In this document: one piece after another, positions 52,122 to 63,706 of the stretch
How positions within the stretch are numbered: position 1 is the first letter of the stretch
How the letters are laid out: each line of letters begins with the position of its first letter
Assembly: GCA_023375785.1 (NCBI GenBank)
Contig: SZWC01000033.1
Location: 451,509 to 515,508 of the forward strand
Origin: Penium margaritaceum
Taxonomy: Eukaryota; Streptophyta; Zygnematophyceae; Desmidiales; Peniaceae
Direction of reading: 5' to 3'
DNA: 64,000 nt
Notes under the pieces: model-generated
The model's database searches: none
Told to the model about the DNA's origin: nothing
The model's input: the letters and a program-made list of their open reading frames with translations, nothing else
Program-made: the position numbers and the translations under genes

Positions 52122-52901
52122 GACGCCATGGCCATTTCCACACAGCAGCGGTCGACGCGACAGCATCAAGGTGGAGATTCTCATACTCCAGCACCAGCAG
52201 CACAGACCTCCTAACCCAAGCTGAAGGCGTGCTACACTTGCCAGAGCCTGGAGCACATCGCTCGAGACTGTCCGCGCAAAAGACAGGGAATTCCGCGAAC
52301 CGATCCCATGCAGCAGGACCGTATGGTGCAGCAGTGGCAGCGGTATTATAATCACCCATGGCAGGACGAGCAGCCTCAGCAGCAGATGCAAGCTGGGCGG
52401 CCGGCAACGGACAATCAAACCCAGACTGCCCCGGGAGGGCACGGTATCCTGCCCAACCCCCAGGTGTCCGCGAACTCTACAAGCAGAGCCCACAACGTCA
52501 AGCTGGGGCTGCCGACGGCGGAGGACAAGACCACGGAATTGCCTCCCACCGCTGCGGAGACCACTCTCATCGCGCAAGCGCAAAAATTAGGCTTGCGCGA
52601 ATGGAATTTGCAGATGGCAGCCAGAGTACAAGAACATCTGCTGTACAAGGCAGAGGCCGCGGAGGAACACTTCCAGAAGGCAGTTGCTAATCGTACTGTC
52701 GTGCCGGAGAAACAACGACAGACAAAACCACCACTCGCAGTGGAAAAGAAACCGGCACCATCTTTGCAGGCACCCCCCACAGCTCCGGCGGTCGTGGAGG
52801 GAAGCAACGATCCCGTTCAATGTCTCTTCACCACCCCCATTACGGAAGTCAATTTGTTTGAGTTCCTACGCATTCATCCTGAGCTTGCACCGCGACTGTA
52901 G
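52122..52901 (+). pseudogene. Gypsy gag C-terminus with CCHC zinc knuckle
   Basis: Same frame as the gag core. A CX2CX4HX4C knuckle (52230-52271) follows a TAA at 52212. A Q-rich then charged region follows, ending at TAG 52899. The knuckle is the nucleocapsid RNA-binding motif. Confidence 0.8.
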
Positions 52902-52937
52902 GAGGAGTTTGCCAGGGCCAATCAACGCCCCCAAGCT

Positions 52938-54587
52938 GTGGGCATCTCCCTCAACTGCACCACGCCGACCGCGGGCACACAAAACACCCGCCGTGCAATG
53001 CACAACACGTCATTAGCAGTAAGCCTTGCGGAAGAAGAGTGGGGATGGGCACCGCAGCCCTTGGAACCACCGCGACGGGACGACAACCATTACAAGGGCG
53101 CCTGCTGCATGGTTTGGATATGTGGAAGGAAATTCCTGGCCATCATCGACACAGGGGCCACTCACACCACTGTGGCGTTTCGCGTCCTTCTAGTGGTCGG
53201 ATGGGCAGACCGCATCCTCCCCACGCGCCGTCTTTTCACCAACTCAGCGGGCGGAATGGACTATGGAGATGGAGAAGTTCACAGCCTACCCATGCAAGTG
53301 GGTTCCCTCCATGAACCAATGGACGTCCAAGTTACGCAAGCCAGAATTTACGATGTGCTCCTGGGTATGGACTACTTGATACCGCAACGGGCCAACCTTC
53401 TCTTCTCCCTTGGAATCATGCAACTCAGCTCTGCATCCGGGGAAGACGCATTTTGCCCCATCACCATCGGCAAAAGGGTGGCAGTAACTGTAACCGGCGG
53501 CGAATCCTTCTCCCTCCGGGATGCTGCGTCAGAGAATTCTCAGGCCCATGCAAACAGATTGCCATCCATCACGGCTCATTTGCCTGACGCGGAACAGGTC
53601 ACGGCAGATGAATGGCAGGACCTCGCAGAGGAAACAACTGAGTCGGGGATGCATACCAACCTCCTGGGGCTGTGGCAGAGGGGAAAACGAGCCCTAGGGG
53701 ATGGACATCCACTTCAGGACAAAGAGGAGTTCTACCCACTCCGCGAAAAAGCGCCATCACCACCCCCGCGATGGGATCACATGCTCCACTCACGACTTTC
53801 TCCCGTACAAAAACAGGATTTCTGCGACCTGTTGGACGCATTCGCGGACATCTTTGCTCGGTCCACAGTTGATCTGGGAGCCGTGGAGGCCTTCCACATC
53901 ATCTCTATGGGGGACTCCGCGCCCACAAAACAGAAAGTGCGGCGCATTCTTCCTGAACAAGAAAAGATCATCACAAAGGGGCTCGCAGAGCTCAAGGCGC
54001 AGGGGGTGATTGTCCCCATCGTCAGTCCCTGGCGTGCCAACTTGGTCATAGTGGGGAAGCCGGACGGGTCCAAGCGATTCTGCGTTGAGTTTTGTGACCT
54101 CAACCGTGTAACCGAGGAGGACGCTTATCCTATGCCACTAATTGTTGATATACAGGAGCGCCAGCAGGGTCGCGGATGGTTCGCAAAACTCGACGTGAAG
54201 GCTACCTTCCACGCTGTTCCCATGCACCCGGACTCCATCGCCAAGACGGCGTTCGTAACACCAGAAGGCCTATACGCGTTTACACGCATGCCCTTTGGAC
54301 TCTGCAACGCCAGCGCGACATTTCAGCGGGTCATGGACTCCACCCTCCGTGGAATTCCCAACGTCAGCTGTGACATTGACGACATCATGGTCGCGGCCCA
54401 CACCTTCGAGGAGCTATTCTCGTCCCTGGCTGCTGTCTTCACTGCCCTCCGCAGGGCCAACCTGAAACTCAAGGCAGCCAAGTGCTATATCGGTGCTGCG
54501 GAAATGGAGTTCCTCAGCTTCGTCATGAGTCCGGATGGCATCAAGACTGACCCAGAGAAGATCGCGGCAGTACAGGAATGGCGTTAG
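52938..54587 (+). pseudogene. Gypsy protease and reverse transcriptase
   Basis: Longest open segment of the element, 549 codons. The retropepsin-type protease has IIDTGATHTT at about residues 70-79 and the VLLGMDYL flap-side motif near 137. RT begins near residue 335 with the RFCVEFCDLNRVT and KLDVKATFH motifs (first catalytic Asp), FTRMPFGLCNAS, and the IDD catalytic pair at 54375-54383. The RT aspartates look intact, although the aromatic residue usual before IDD is replaced. It ends at TAG 54585 in the conserved connection region. Confidence 0.9.
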
Positions 54588-55346
54588 CCCACTTCCGCGG
54601 GGCAAGTCAAGATCTTCCTGGGCTTTGTTTCCTTCTACAGGAAGTTTATCCGTGACCATGCACGCATCATCAAGGCGCTACAGGAGTTGACGCACCAAGA
54701 TGTGCCATTTGAATGAACATCACAGTGCGGGGATGCCTGGAAGGAAATCAAGCACCGCCTGGTTACCGCGCCCATGCTTGAGTTCCCCGACTTCAACCTC
54801 CCATTCTCCATCACCACCGATTGGTCGCGGGACGGGCTTGGCGCTGTTCTATCCCAGACGGTGCAGGAACCCACATAGAAGGTGATTGCCTATGCCACTC
54901 GTGCCCTCAGTGAAGGCGAGCGGAAGTACCCGCCGGTGAAAAACGAGTGCCTGGCTGTCCTTTGGGCACTCCAATACTTCCGCGACTACATAAAGAATGG
55001 CAAGCCCTTCACAGTTTTCACGGACCATCAGGCCCTCCAATGGCTCCTGACCACTCAGAACCATGAGGGCATCCTAGCCAAATGGGCGCTCCTCCAACAA
55101 GGCTACAATATGAAGATCAAGTACCAGCCTGCAGTGGCCAACCGCAACGCGGATGCCCTGAGCCGACTTCCGTGCCCTGGCTGGCCAGAACCTGACAAGG
55201 CAACTCCGAACGTAGCGGAGGCATCTCCAAACACTACGGACCATATCCCTGGTGTCAGGACACCACCTCCGACCTTGGAACAGAATGGGAGGGAGTGGCG
55301 AGGGAATTTGATGAGGAGGAGCAGGAGGTCGCTTTGCAGCTCCTGA
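54588..55346 (+). pseudogene. Gypsy RT connection and RNase H
   Basis: Continues the frame with FLGFVSFYRKFI, then TGA 54714 at a conserved Trp position, then RNase H: TTDWS, GAVLSQ, TAG 54876, YATRALS, YPPVKNECLAV and FTDHQAL, ending with DALSRLPC near 55165-55190. The last 60-80 nt before 55346 appear to leave the true frame, because another frame becomes better from about 55283. Confidence 0.87.
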
Positions 55347-56293
55347 AGGAGCTCAACCACGCCGCAGAGCTGGCCGTCGCGGAGACCCTACCAGCCCTCT
55401 CCATGTCTGGCCTATAGCTTGCTCGCAGGTACAACCCCACCATCCGCGGTTGGACGTTGGAGGAAATCGCACCCCATCTTCCCCCATGACATGCACCCCC
55501 GCGAACCTCGCGGCCGTCCGCTACTACACCAGAGACCTGCCCATTGAGCAACCCACACTTCCATGCTCCCGCCACACCACTCCTTGACAACCGCCATCCC
55601 CTCACCCTGGTAGACTTCCTCCTTCACTCCGTAGAGTCAGCAGAAAGTCTTCGCTCCCTCTTCAACACCCACAATACTTCCCTTTCCCCTCTTGGTGTCC
55701 GCCTTTCATGCACGCGAGACAGCCTCACCGGCATCTGCCTGCTATCTCGAAGCATCATCCTCACTCACTCCAGTGTACGCGGTGCCGCTGCACGTGCCTC
55801 AAGCACCTGGTCACCCGCGGCCCTCACCCCTAGGCCGCCCGCACCCTCCGAAGTCCACGTGGCTTGGTGTTACGTGTGGATATGTGGCCGCAAGTTTGTG
55901 GCCATCGTGGACACCAGTGCCACCCATACCACGATTGCGCTCCGGATGGTCCGCTCGCTCCACATGCAGCACCTCATCCAGCCCACTCGACTCTGCTTCT
56001 CCATCTCTACCGGGGACATCGACGTGCGGCTCGAACAGATCGCGGGCCTCTCCATGCAGGTGGCAAATGTACATGCGGCACAAACCATTCAGGTTTGTGA
56101 TGTCCGCACGTACAACATCTTGCTCGCGGTGGACTGGCTCGCGCCGCGCCAAGTGGATACATTGCTGGGCGCAGGCATTCTCAATCTCATTTCGAGTTCT
56201 GGCATTCGATCGTTCACCCCGCTCTTTACCTCGCATCGACCATCTCCCCGCACGGCGGGGGGGTCAGGCGGGGATTCACCGCATCTCCGCTGA
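55283..56293 (+). pseudogene. Gypsy 3' region with a second protease-like domain
   Basis: Frame +2 relative to the upstream gypsy frame, with stops at 55415 TAG and 55487 TGA. The 249-codon open part (55544-56293) runs into the 3' LTR. Around residues 107-205 it closely parallels the first protease. It has the same WICGRKF.AI lead-in, DTSATHTT (Asp at 55910) in place of DTGATHTT, and ILLAVDWL in place of VLLGMDYL. Both glycines that define the retropepsin fold motifs are replaced, so activity is doubtful. The position, where integrase should be, is abnormal. It could be a duplicated copy, or a piece recombined in from a related element. Confidence 0.75.
56257..56261 (+). other. Gypsy polypurine tract
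   Basis: G run (56257-56263) directly before and overlapping the first bases of the 3' LTR. It is the likely plus-strand priming site. Confidence 0.6.
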
Positions 56294-57639
56294 GGAGAAG
56301 ATGGATTTGCGGAGGGAAAAACGTTGGAACCCACAAATCCGCGGAACGTGGCGTCCGCGGCTAGAGATCTGCGGAGGAGGATTGAAGGGAAGCCGCGGAG
56401 CACTGGAGAACGCGCAAGATGAGCTGGCTCCCATAACAAGACTGTGGCAGAGCGTGGGGTGGCGCAGAAACCAGTAGCGGTGAAGGAAAAGAGGCGAGGA
56501 GAAATGCTGCCAATTGATGGTGATCTTTCTACGGCTGTTGGAAGCAATGGCTGCGGAGAAGTCAAAATGGACGGGACAGCAGGATAAGAATCCGCGGTGG
56601 GAAAAGAACATGAACCGAGCCGCGGAGAATTGGGAGCGACGGACGTGCAAAAACACACGACGGCAGAACCAGTTGTCAGGAAGAAGCTCGACCAATGAGA
56701 ACTCAGGGTGGGCAGCGGTAATCAAGGAGGAGGACCGGGAGGACGCACCGCACGAAGACGAAGATTCAAGGAAGAACACGAGATCGCGAGCACCCAAGCC
56801 GCGGAGTAGAGGAAGAAGCGGTGGTAGAACAAGGAAATGTAGAAGAAGTCAAGTGTGTGTGAGATCAAGGACGAGACCCGCGGTGCGTGTTACGCACCGC
56901 GCGGAGTCCAACATAGGACAAGAGTGTGGTAGGAGGAGTCTGAGAGAGCTAGATTTGGCAGATATAAGGTAGTAGTGTAGCGGAGGAACTAGTGTGACCA
57001 AAGATGCCTACCCTTTGTCTGATCTTGTGCAATTTGAGTTAATGTAAGCTTACTTCCCACTTATGAGCTTGAGAGTCCTGACTTGTTCAGAATCAGATGG
57101 CCACATTCTGTCTCATCAATCCGCGCAAGTGATAGTCTGATACACACTCCCGCTCGGCCCTTCCAAGATCCGCAGCTGTTAAGGGAGCTTTTGGGTTGCT
57201 CTCCGCGGAGGCCTTCCGCGGAGGACAAAACACCTCCTCTCCGAGTGTGTGTGGGGCAAACTGCTTGACCCGCTCCAAATCATGGGTCCAACAAGGACTC
57301 CGCTATGAACCATCACCACCAGGGAACACAAATTGGGTGAAGGGTGCGGCCGGCGACTCCGCGTCCTTGTGCACAGCCACGGAACAAGGTTCCCCGGGCG
57401 TAGGAGTCAGGGGCCACAAGGTGGCGGACTCTTGTGCCGGCAAGGGGCAAGCCGTGGAGCACTACCCACGAGCGGGACCCAGAGGGTGTGAAGCATCCGC
57501 GGAAGAGTAAGAGAGGTACCGGAGGAGTATCAAAGCGGGTGCTGTCTGACCACCGCGGAACAACAGAGCCACAGAGCAGACCAGACGCAGAAGGGAAAGC
57601 GCGGAAGCAGAACAGTGCACGGCAAAATTGGGGGTATCT
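56262..57639 (+). repeat. 3' LTR of gypsy element
   Basis: 1378-bp partner of 48545-49922, about 94% identical. Its terminal bases are degenerate: it starts GGTCAGG instead of TGTCAGG and ends TATCT instead of TATCA. Target-site duplication caagg follows at 57640. Confidence 0.92.
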
Positions 57640-59504
57640 CAAGGACCTTCAACAAGTTGCGGCACGGTGTGGATACCATGCACGATGACCAACCAAAGTA
57701 GGCATGTGTCACTGACCATGACCAAATAATGTCAATAAGTGTGGTAAACTTTGACAGCTCATAACAAGAGTCACAAATAGTCATAGTGGAAGACAATGGC
57801 TTGTGAATACTAGTTATCGACTAGCAAGTACAAGTACCTTTAATATGTACTGGCACAGCGTGGCTACCATACACACTGACCAACCAAAGTATGCATATAT
57901 CACTGACCATGACTAATGAATTTCACTTCACGTGGTCAGCATTGACATCTCACAACACGAGTCACATATAGTCAAAGGGGGGTAACAATTGTTTGGGAAC
58001 ACTAGCTATTAAGAAGAAAGCACAAGTACCTTTAATATGTAGTGACATGGCGTGGTAACCATGTACAGTGACAAACCAAAGGAGGCATATATCACAAACC
58101 ATGACCAAACAAATTTCACAGGGTGTGGTCAATATTGAAAACTCATAACAGGAGTCACAAATGGTCAGAGGGAGGGACAATGGTTTGGGAACCCTATGCA
58201 TGGACTAGAAAGGATAAATAACTTCAATACGTAGTGGCACGGTGTAGCTACTATGCACACCAAACAACCGAACTAGGCATATGTCACTGACTATGACTAA
58301 AGAATCTCAAGATGGATGGTCAACGTTCACCAACCATAACACAAGTCACAAATGGTCAGAGAGGGGAACAATGGTTCGGAAGTATCAGTTTTCAACTAGC
58401 AAGTATAACGCCCTTCAATCAGTAGTAGCATGGTGTTGCTACCATCCACAATGACCGATCAAAGTAGGCATACGTACTGCCTTTGACCAAAGAAATCCGC
58501 TGTGTGTGCTCAATGGTGACAACTCATAATACGGGTCACCAATGGTCAGAGGGGGAAACAATGGTTTGCGAACACCAAGTATAAAATAGGGTGCACAAGG
58601 AGCTTCAATACGTTGTGGCACAGAGTGGATACCATGCACCATGACCAACCAAAGGAGGCATATGTCAGTGACCATGACCAAATAATGGCACAAAGTGTGG
58701 TAAACCTTGACAACTCATAACACGACTCACAAATGGTCAGGGTGGAATATAATGGTTTGTGAATACTAGCTATTCACTAGCAAGTACAAATACCTTCAAT
58801 GTGTAGTGGCACAGTGTGGCTACAATGCAAAGTGACCAACCAAAGCATGCATATGTCACTCACCATGAACAAAGAAATTCACTTCATGTGGTCAGCGTTG
58901 ACAACTCATAACACGAGTCACTGATAGTCAGAGGGGGTAACAATGGTTTTGGAACACTAGCTATCAACTAGAAAGCACAAAGACCTTCAATACGTAGTGA
59001 CATGGCGTGGTAACCACATACATTGACAAACCAAACTAGGCATATGTCACTAACCATGACCAAAGAATTTCAATAAGGGTGGTCAACGTTCACAACCCAT
59101 AACATGAGTCACAAATGGTTAGAGGGGGAAAACATGGTTTCATAACACTATGTATCTTCTAGCAAGTACAAGTATTTCTTGCATGTATTGGCACGGTGTG
59201 TCTGCCTTGCCTAATGACCTACCCAAGTCGGCAAACATCACTGCTCATGACCAAAGAAGTTTAGTGTGTGTGGTTAACGTTCACAACTCATAATACAAGT
59301 CAAAAATGGGCAGAGGGAGAAACAATGGGTTGGGAATACTCGGTCTTGAGTAGCAAGTACAAAGACCTTCAATAAGTGGTGGCACGGTGTGGCTACCATG
59401 CACAATGACCAACCAAAGTATGCTTGTGTCACTGAATATCATAAAAAGAGTTTCACTGTGTGTAGTCAACTTTCCTTCTTACGGCTGGTCAATCAGAGCA
59501 ATGG

Positions 59505-60000
59505 TTGAGAGGTTATTCAAGCTCAAAGTTGCAAAAAATGCAATTCCGTCCGTTCAATCTTTTTATGATTAAACTAACTTTGTTATCATTCGTACTTTTG
59601 AAAACTACCCTCTAATCTTACACCCTCTTATTCTATTCCCTTTACCCATAGGAGCCCTTATTATGTCATTTGGACATCATATGAACACCATGTGCACTGG
59701 CTTAGTGCTTATAGAGTTAGATTCTGGAGTGGTAGGTCCTGGGTTTGAATCCTCGTACACGCAATATGGAATAGGCTTGCGACCTGGGGGGAGGGGGGGG
59801 AGGGTGGCCGTGTTGTGATACCTCAACTCTACCTTCGAGCCTAAGCCGTGGAGGGGGGGGGGTAGGGGGGGTGTCATAATGCGGTCGCAAATTTGTCCTC
59901 TAGGTCGTCCACGGAATATCCCTCTAGGGGGGTGGGAGGGAGTATTCCAGTGAAGACACCTACGCATAACAAATCAACAAAAACCGACCTGGTGTCAAAG
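59505..60000 (+). repeat. Satellite-embedded SINE-like insert, copy 6 (gap-free)
   Basis: Complete copy of about 495 bp. The G tract is interrupted by A and T, which may be why it assembled. A-box-like and B-box-like motifs are at about 59697-59750. Confidence 0.74.
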
Positions 60001-62436
60001 GGAGAAACCTTTTGCAATTTTTTGACTAGCAAGTACAACAAATTTAAACAAGTAGTGGAACGGTGTGGCTACCATGCACAATGACGAACCAGATTATGCA
60101 TGTGCCACTCACCATGACCAAATAATTGTACTATGTGTGGTCAACGTTCACAACCCATAATTTGGGTCACGAACTGTCAGAGCGGAAAATGATTGTTTGG
60201 GAATACTACATACCAACTAGCAAGTACAATGACCTTCAGTCAGTAGTAGCACGGTGTGGCTACCATGCACAGTGACCGACCAAAACAGGCATATGTACTG
60301 CCTTTGACAAAAGAAATTGGCTGTGTGTGGTCAATGTTGACAACTCATAATACGAGTCACAAATGGTCAGAGGGGGAAACAATGATTTGGGAACACCAAG
60401 TATCAAAAAGCAAGCAAAAGGAGCTGGAATAAGTTTTGGCACGGTGTGGATACCATGCACGATGACCAACCAAAGTAAGCATATGTCACTGACCATGACC
60501 AAATAATGTCACCATGTGTAGTACACTTTGACAGCTCATAACACGAGTCACAAATGGTCAAAGCGGAAGATAATGGATTCTCAATACTAGTTATGGACTA
60601 GAAAGTACAAATACCTTCAATATGTAGTGGCACAGTGTGGCTACAATGCATAGTGACCAACCAAAGTCTGCATATGTCACTGACCATGAACAAAGAATTT
60701 CACTTCATGTGGTCAATGTTGAGAACTCAGAACACCAGTCATAGATATTCAGAGGGGGTAACAATGTTTTCGGAACACTATCTATCAATGAGAAAGTACA
60801 AATGCCTTCGATACGTAGTGACATGATGTGGAAACCACGAACAATGACAAACAAAAGCAGGCATATGTCACTAACCATGACCAAACGGATTTCAGAGTGT
60901 GTGGTCAACATTGAAAACGCAAAACACGAGTCACAAATGGTCAGGGGGGAAACTATGGGTTGGGAACACTAGTTATCAACTAGCAAGTAGAAAGAATTTC
61001 AACAAGTAGTGGCACGGTGTCGCTAGCGTGCACAGTGACCAACCAAAGAATGCATATGTCAGTGACTATGACCGAATAAGTCCACTATGTGCGGTCAACA
61101 TTGACAACTCATAACACGAGTCACAAATGGTCAGAGGCGGAACCAATGATCTGGGAACATCAGGTATCAACTAGCAAGCACAAGGACCTTCAACAGGTTG
61201 TGGCACGGTGTGGATACCATGCACGATGACCAACCAAAGTAGGCATATGTCACTGACCATGACCAAATAATGTCAATAAGTGTGGTAAACTTTGACAGCT
61301 CATAACACGAGTCACAAATGATCAGAGTGGAAGACAATGGTTCGTAAACACTAGTTATGGAGTAGCAAGTACAAATACCTTCAATATGTAGTGGCACAGC
61401 GTGGCTACCATGCACAGTGACCAACCAAAGTATGCATATGTCACTGACCATGACCAACGAATTTCACTTAATGTGGTCAGCGTTGACAACTTACAACACA
61501 AGTCACATATAGTCAAAGGGAGGCAACAATGGTTTGAGAACACTAGCTATTAAGCAGAAAGCACAAATACCTTTAATATGTAGTGAAATGGCGTGGTAAC
61601 CATGTACATTGACAAACCAAAGGAGACATATGTCACTAACCATGACCAAACAGATTTCACAGTGTGTGGTCAATATTGAAAACTCATAACACGAGTCACA
61701 AATGGCGATAGGGGGAAACAATGGATTGGTAACGCTAGTTGTCAACTAGAAAGTATGAAGAATTTGAAAAGGAAGTGGCACAGATTGGCTAGCGTGCACA
61801 GTGACCAACCAAAGGATGAATACGTCACTGACTATGACCGAAGAGATCCAGTATGCATGGTCAACATTGACAACTCATAACACGAGTCACAAACCGTCAG
61901 AGGGAGAGACAATGGTTTGGGAACCCTATGCATGGACTAGAAAGGACAAATAACTTCAATACCTAGTGGCAGGGTGTGGCTACTATGCACACCAAACAAC
62001 CAAACTAGGCATATGTCACTGACCATGAGCAAGGAATTTCAATTTGGATGGTCAACGTTCACCAACCATAACACGAGTCACAAATGGTCAGAGGGGGGAA
62101 CAATGGTTCGGGGATATCAGTTTTCAACGAGCAAGTACAACGCCCTTCAATTAGTAGTAGCACGCTGTGGCTACCATGCACAATGACCGACCAACGCAGG
62201 TATATGTACTGCCTTTGACCGAAGAAATCCGCGGTGTGTGATCAACGGTGACAACTCATAATACGAGTCACAAATGGTCAGAGGGGGAAACAATGGTTTG
62301 GGAACACCAAGTATCAAATAGGATGCACAAGGAGCTTCAATACGTTGTGGCACAGTGTGGATACCATGCACGATGACCAACCAAAGTAGGCATATGTCAC
62401 TGACCATGACCAAATAATGGCACTAAGTGTTGTAAA

Positions 62437-62897
62437 TAAGGCTGTAAGCCAAAATCCGGGACTCGCAAGTCGGACTCGCAAATCCAAGTCCGGACCCAGA
62501 CTCGCAAGTCCAACTCCAGGGTCCAGAACCGACCTGGACTCGCAAACCTCACCTTGACCTCCGACAACGAGACAACGACAACAACGAGGGGATCTTTGTT
62601 GATTACATGAATACAACTATGTGTCGTATTCTTTCTCTACTAGTTACATGTTGAGTTCACATGACTTTAGAGTCACAAATTTCAGAAACACATTGATTAT
62701 AACCATTTTTTATTAGATGGTGCACCAGACTCGCAATTCTTGCCCACTGGACTCGCAAATCCAGGAGATTAGACTCGCAAGTCTGGGACTCGCGAGTCCG
62801 AGTCTGAGACTTGCAAATCCAAGTCTGGCACTGGACTCGGACTCGCAAGTCAGGTTCCAGGCTCAGAATCGAGGTTCCAGACTTGCGAACACCCTTA
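62437..62897. mobile_element. hAT-like MITE, 461 bp
   Basis: Insertion into a D-type satellite monomer, bounded by the 8-bp direct repeat gttgtaaa (62429-62436 and 62898-62905). Ends are imperfect inverted repeats: taaggctgtaagc at the left, and taagggtgttcgc as the reverse complement of the right end (10 of 13 match). Both subterminal regions carry many copies of an ACTCGCAA word, about four on the left and six on the right counting variants, around an AT-rich centre. An 8-bp duplication plus short terminal repeats and subterminal motif arrays point to the hAT superfamily. It has no transposase. ORFs crossing it are not genes. Confidence 0.82.
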
Positions 62898-63706
62898 GTT
62901 GTAAACCTTGACAACTCATAACACGAGTCACAAATGGTCAGGGTGGAATTAAATGGTTAGTGAATACTAGCTATTGACTAGCAAGTACAAATACCTTCAA
63001 TATGTAGTGGCACAGTGTGGCTACAATGCACAGTGACCAATTTGAGTATGCATATGTCACTGACCATGAACAAAGAATTTAACTTCATGTTGTCAGCGTT
63101 GACAACTCACAACATGAGTCACTGATAGTCAGAGGGGGTAACAATGGTTTGGGAACACTACCTATCAACTAGAAAGCACAAAGACCTTCAATACGTAGTG
63201 ACACGGTGTGGTAACCACGTACAGTGACAAACCAAAATAGGCGTGTGTCACTAACCATGGCCAAAGATTTTCAATAACGGTGGTCAACGTTCACAACCCA
63301 TAACATGAGTCACAAATGGTCAGAGGGGGAAAACATGGTTTCAAAACACTATGTATCTTCTAGAAAGTACAAATATTTTTTGTATGTATTGGCACGGTTT
63401 GGCTACCGTGCACAGTGACCTACCCTAGTAGGCATACATCACTGCTCATGACCAAAGAAGTTTAGTGTGTGTGGTCAATGTTCACAACTCATAATACAAG
63501 TCAAAAATGGACAGAGGGAGAAACAATGGTTTGGGAATACTAGGTAAGTGACTAGCAAGTACAAAGACCTTCGATAAGTGGTGGCACGGTGTGGCTACCA
63601 TGCACAATGACCAACCAAAGTATGCTTGTGTCACTGAATATCATAAAAAACGTTTCACTGTTTGTAGTCAACTTTCCTTCTTACGGCTGGTCAATCGGAG
63701 CAATGG

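Larger units (their letters stand above)
50232..55346 (+). pseudogene. Gypsy gag-pol frame with nine in-frame stops
   Basis: One frame runs from ATG 50232 to 55346: a P/Q-rich gag N-terminus, retrotransposon gag domain (about 51660-52060), CCHC knuckle (52230-52271), aspartic protease (DTGA at 53148), RT (about 53950-54560) and RNase H (about 54800-55090). Internal stops: 50550 TAG, 51051 TAG, 51339 TAA, 52119 TAG, 52212 TAA, 52899 TAG, 54585 TAG, 54714 TGA, 54876 TAG. No frameshift is required until about 55.27 kb. As in the copia element, TAG/TAA mostly sit where Gln would fit, and TGA 54714 where Trp is conserved. Confidence 0.88.
48545..57639 (+). mobile_element. Ty3/gypsy-class LTR retrotransposon without visible integrase
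   Basis: Element of 9095 bp: two 1378-bp LTRs, gag, CCHC knuckle, aspartic protease, RT, RNase H, then a second protease-like domain, a G-rich polypurine tract and the 3' LTR. The target-site duplication caagg is at 48540-48544 and 57640-57644, and removing the element rejoins a normal D-type monomer (gcacaagg, accttc). LTR differences by hand are about 86 of 1378 (about 6%). Many in-frame stops make it defective. No HHCC or D,D,E integrase signature is seen anywhere in the internal region. Confidence 0.92.
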
